Source: Actinomycetota bacterium
GTDB taxonomy: Bacteria; Actinomycetota; Actinomycetes; Mycobacteriales; Mycobacteriaceae
Direction: 5' to 3'
Assembly (NCBI GenBank): GCA_005789055.1
Contig: SYAA01000229.1
Location: 1-7,410 of the forward strand
Length of the DNA: 7,410 nucleotides
This document shows, piece after piece, positions 6,076 through 7,410 of this stretch. How positions within the stretch are numbered: the stretch's first letter is position 1; each line of letters begins with the position of its first letter. The position numbers were made by a program, and so were the translations under genes. The notes under the pieces were generated by a model. It worked only from the letters and a program-made list of their open reading frames with translations, did not search any database and was not told the origin of the DNA.

Positions 6076-6879
6076 TTGACGCAGCTTAAATCGATTTCCC
6101 CGCTTGACCTGGACACGGCGCAGGTCGATTCGTCGGTCGCGGACGCCCGTCCCATGTTCTCCAGCACCGAGGACACCGACATTCTGCCGCGTACCCCGCA
6201 GCACCGTCGGCAGCCCACCAGCGCCGCCCGGGGACGCGTCCTGTTCGCCGCAATGGCCGCCGGCGCGGCCGCCGCAGCCGCGTACACCATGATCAGCCCG
6301 GCCGAGCAACCCGTCACGCGCACCGTCCTGGCCTCGACACTGACCGATTCCGCACCGGCGTCCCGCGGCGTGCAGCTCGTCGCGGTCAAACCCGTCGCGG
6401 GTGCCGCCGTGGACGCCGAGGAACTCGCCCGCGGCGTTGCCTACGCCGCCGAGCGCGCCGAGCGCGAGGCCCGGCTCCAACGACCCCTGTTCGTGCTGCC
6501 CACCCGGGGCCTGTTCACCTCCGGCTTCGGATATCGCTGGGGCGCGCTGCACGACGGCGTCGACCTGGCCGGACCTGTCGGCACCCCGATCTACGCAGCA
6601 TCCGACGGCGTCGTCATCGATGCCGGACCCACCAACTCCGGATACGGCGCCTGGGTCAAGATCCGGCACGCCGACGGCACCGTGACGCGCTACGGCCACA
6701 TCAACAGCTGGGACGTGCAAACCGGTCAGCGTGTCTTCGCCGGCGACCAGATCGCCACCATTGGCAACCGGGGCAACTCCACCGGGCCGCACATGCACCT
6801 GACCGTCCTGCTCGACGGCGTCAACCCCACCGATCCGGTGTCGTGGATGGCCGCCCGCGGGGTGTCACTCGGCGGCTGA
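6076..6879 (+). CDS. Membrane-anchored M23 (LytM-type) metallopeptidase, Rv0950c-like
   Basis: This is a predicted zinc endopeptidase of the peptidoglycan-cleaving M23 family, 267 residues with the TTG start at 6076. Residues 1-53 form a polar, probably cytosolic tail. Residues 54-74 are one Ala-rich hydrophobic segment (VLFAAMAAGAAAAAAY), best read as a signal anchor. Residues 111-136 are a charged, possibly helical linker (EELARGVAYAAERAEREAR). Residues 138-258 are the LytM domain: TSGFGYRWG, LHDGVDLAG with zinc ligands His159 and Asp163, the YGHI motif with catalytic His208, and GPHMHL with His239 and His241. All catalytic positions are present, so it appears active. The residues after the HxH (LTV) differ from the common HFE. 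It is divergent from sucC, shares the CRP-like region and converges on uvrD1. The exact physiological substrate cannot be told. Confidence 0.9.
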   Translation: MTQLKSISPLDLDTAQVDSSVADARPMFSSTEDTDILPRTPQHRRQPTSAARGRVLFAAMAAGAAAAAAYTMISPAEQPVTRTVLASTLTDSAPASRGVQLVAVKPVAGAAVDAEELARGVAYAAERAEREARLQRPLFVLPTRGLFTSGFGYRWGALHDGVDLAGPVGTPIYAASDGVVIDAGPTNSGYGAWVKIRHADGTVTRYGHINSWDVQTGQRVFAGDQIATIGNRGNSTGPHMHLTVLLDGVNPTDPVSWMAARGVSLGG

Positions 6880-6889
6880 TCCCGCCCGG

Positions 6890-6907
6890 CCCGAACCTGG
6901 GTTCGGG
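6890..6907. terminator. Hairpin between convergent M23 peptidase and helicase genes, likely bidirectional terminator
   Basis: CCCGAAC (6890-6896) pairs perfectly with GTTCGGG (6901-6907) around a 4-nt CTGG loop, inside the 30-nt gap between two convergent stop codons. There is no T-tract on either side, as is common for mycobacterial hairpin terminators. Position and symmetry support termination in both directions. Confidence 0.6.
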
Positions 6908-6909
6908 AG

Positions 6910-7410
6910 CTATAGCTTCTGCACTGGTGCGTAGTTGTGCATCAACTTCACCCGCCCGGCACTTCCGAAGTCGATCAGCGACATCGCCGATTCTCCGGTG
7001 CCGGAAACCTCCTCGACCCGACCCAGCCCGTACTTGTCGTGATTGACCCGGTCGCCCGGCGCGAGTGCCAGCGGCGCGCGCTTGCCAGCCGTGCCGGCCG
7101 ACGCCTGCCGCACCGGACCGGAGCGGCCGGTGACGCCGGCCCGCGGTAACGGCGCCTCATCGGTGCGGCGCCAGTCGATCAGCTCCTCGGGAATCTCCCG
7201 CAGGAACCTCGACTCCGGGTTAAGCATGGGTTGTCCCCAGGCCGAGCGCACCTTGGCCCGACTCAGATACAACCGCTTGCGCGCCCTGGTGATGCCGACG
7301 TAAGCCAGGCGGCGCTCCTCGTTCAACTCCGCGGGATCGCCGAGTGCCCGCATGTGCGGGAACATGCCGTCCTCCCAGCCGGTGACGAACACCACCGGGA
7401 ATTCCAGACC
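6910..7410 (-). CDS. pcrA: ATP-dependent DNA helicase UvrD1/PcrA (SF1), C-terminal 166 residues; 5' part outside the window
   Basis: This is the 3' end of a superfamily 1A helicase used in nucleotide excision repair and replication-fork processing; mycobacterial UvrD1 also works with Ku (family knowledge). The visible part opens with motif V (GLEFPVVFVTGWEDGMFPH), continues with motif VI (EERRLAYVGITRARKRLYLS, including the ATP-contacting arginine in TRAR), then NPESRFLREIPEEL of domain 2A. A short Gly/Ala/Arg-rich linker follows, then a C-terminal Tudor-like domain (PGDRVNHDKYGLGRVEEV ... GRVKLMHNYAPVQKL) that in PcrA/UvrD contacts RNA polymerase. The frame continues to the window edge, and the GTG at 7395 is an internal valine codon. 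It converges on the M23 peptidase gene with a hairpin between, matching the uvrD1-Rv0950c arrangement. Confidence 0.95.
   Translation of the reverse strand, partial: GLEFPVVFVTGWEDGMFPHMRALGDPAELNEERRLAYVGITRARKRLYLSRAKVRSAWGQPMLNPESRFLREIPEELIDWRRTDEAPLPRAGVTGRSGPVRQASAGTAGKRAPLALAPGDRVNHDKYGLGRVEEVSGTGESAMSLIDFGSAGRVKLMHNYAPVQKL

Noticed and set aside
6070..6078. First TTG (6070) as start of the M23 peptidase
   Set aside because: The AAGGA would be 1 nt away. The second TTG at 6076 has proper 7-nt spacing.

Overview
The window looks like a conserved core segment of a mycobacterial chromosome, probably a non-tuberculous, Mycolicibacterium-like species. The evidence is the high G+C content, frequent GTG/TTG starts, leaderless-type promoters, and a gene order that mirrors, in inverted orientation, the M. 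tuberculosis block uvrD1 - Rv0950c - sucC - sucD - Rv0953c - Rv0954 - perM. Rv numbers are from memory and were not searched. I see no phage, IS, CRISPR, tRNA or rRNA signal.

Layout. 1-432 (-): 5' end of perM, a multi-span membrane protein of the cell-division network. 459-1247 (-): DUF5336/34-kDa-antigen-like membrane protein, 26 nt upstream of perM and probably its operon partner. 1248-1348: divergent control region with a leaderless -10 for the DUF5336 gene, a 9-bp inverted repeat, and a perfect match to the KstR operator pattern overlapping the -10 of the next gene. 1349-2197 (+): luciferase-like (LLM), probably F420-dependent, oxidoreductase. 2219-3763 (-): thiolase-like protein type 1 lacking the nucleophilic cysteine, whose GTG start overlaps the sucD stop by 4 nt. 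3760-4662 (-) sucD and 4665-5843 (-) sucC: both subunits of succinyl-CoA synthetase. 5844-6075: divergent control region with a perfect 17-bp tandem duplication in the presumed sucC leader and a CRP-like palindrome. 6076-6879 (+): membrane-anchored M23 (LytM) peptidase. 6890-6907: hairpin between convergent genes. 6910-7410 (-): 3' end of the UvrD1/PcrA helicase with motifs V and VI and a C-terminal Tudor-like domain.

How the parts fit. sucC-sucD-thiolase-like gene form a tightly packed operon (2-nt gap, then 4-nt overlap), so a catalytically altered CoA-binding protein would be co-translated with a CoA-ligating TCA enzyme. The convergent LLM oxidoreductase carries a KstR-type site, which suggests control by sterol/cholesterol availability. 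At the two ends are cell-envelope and division genes (perM, DUF5336, M23 peptidase) and a DNA-repair helicase. The features most worth following are the GTGA-coupled cysteine-less thiolase homologue, which I do not recall in this place in M. tuberculosis, the KstR operator, the CRP-like site and the tandem repeat in the sucC leader. No wholly new system is evident.
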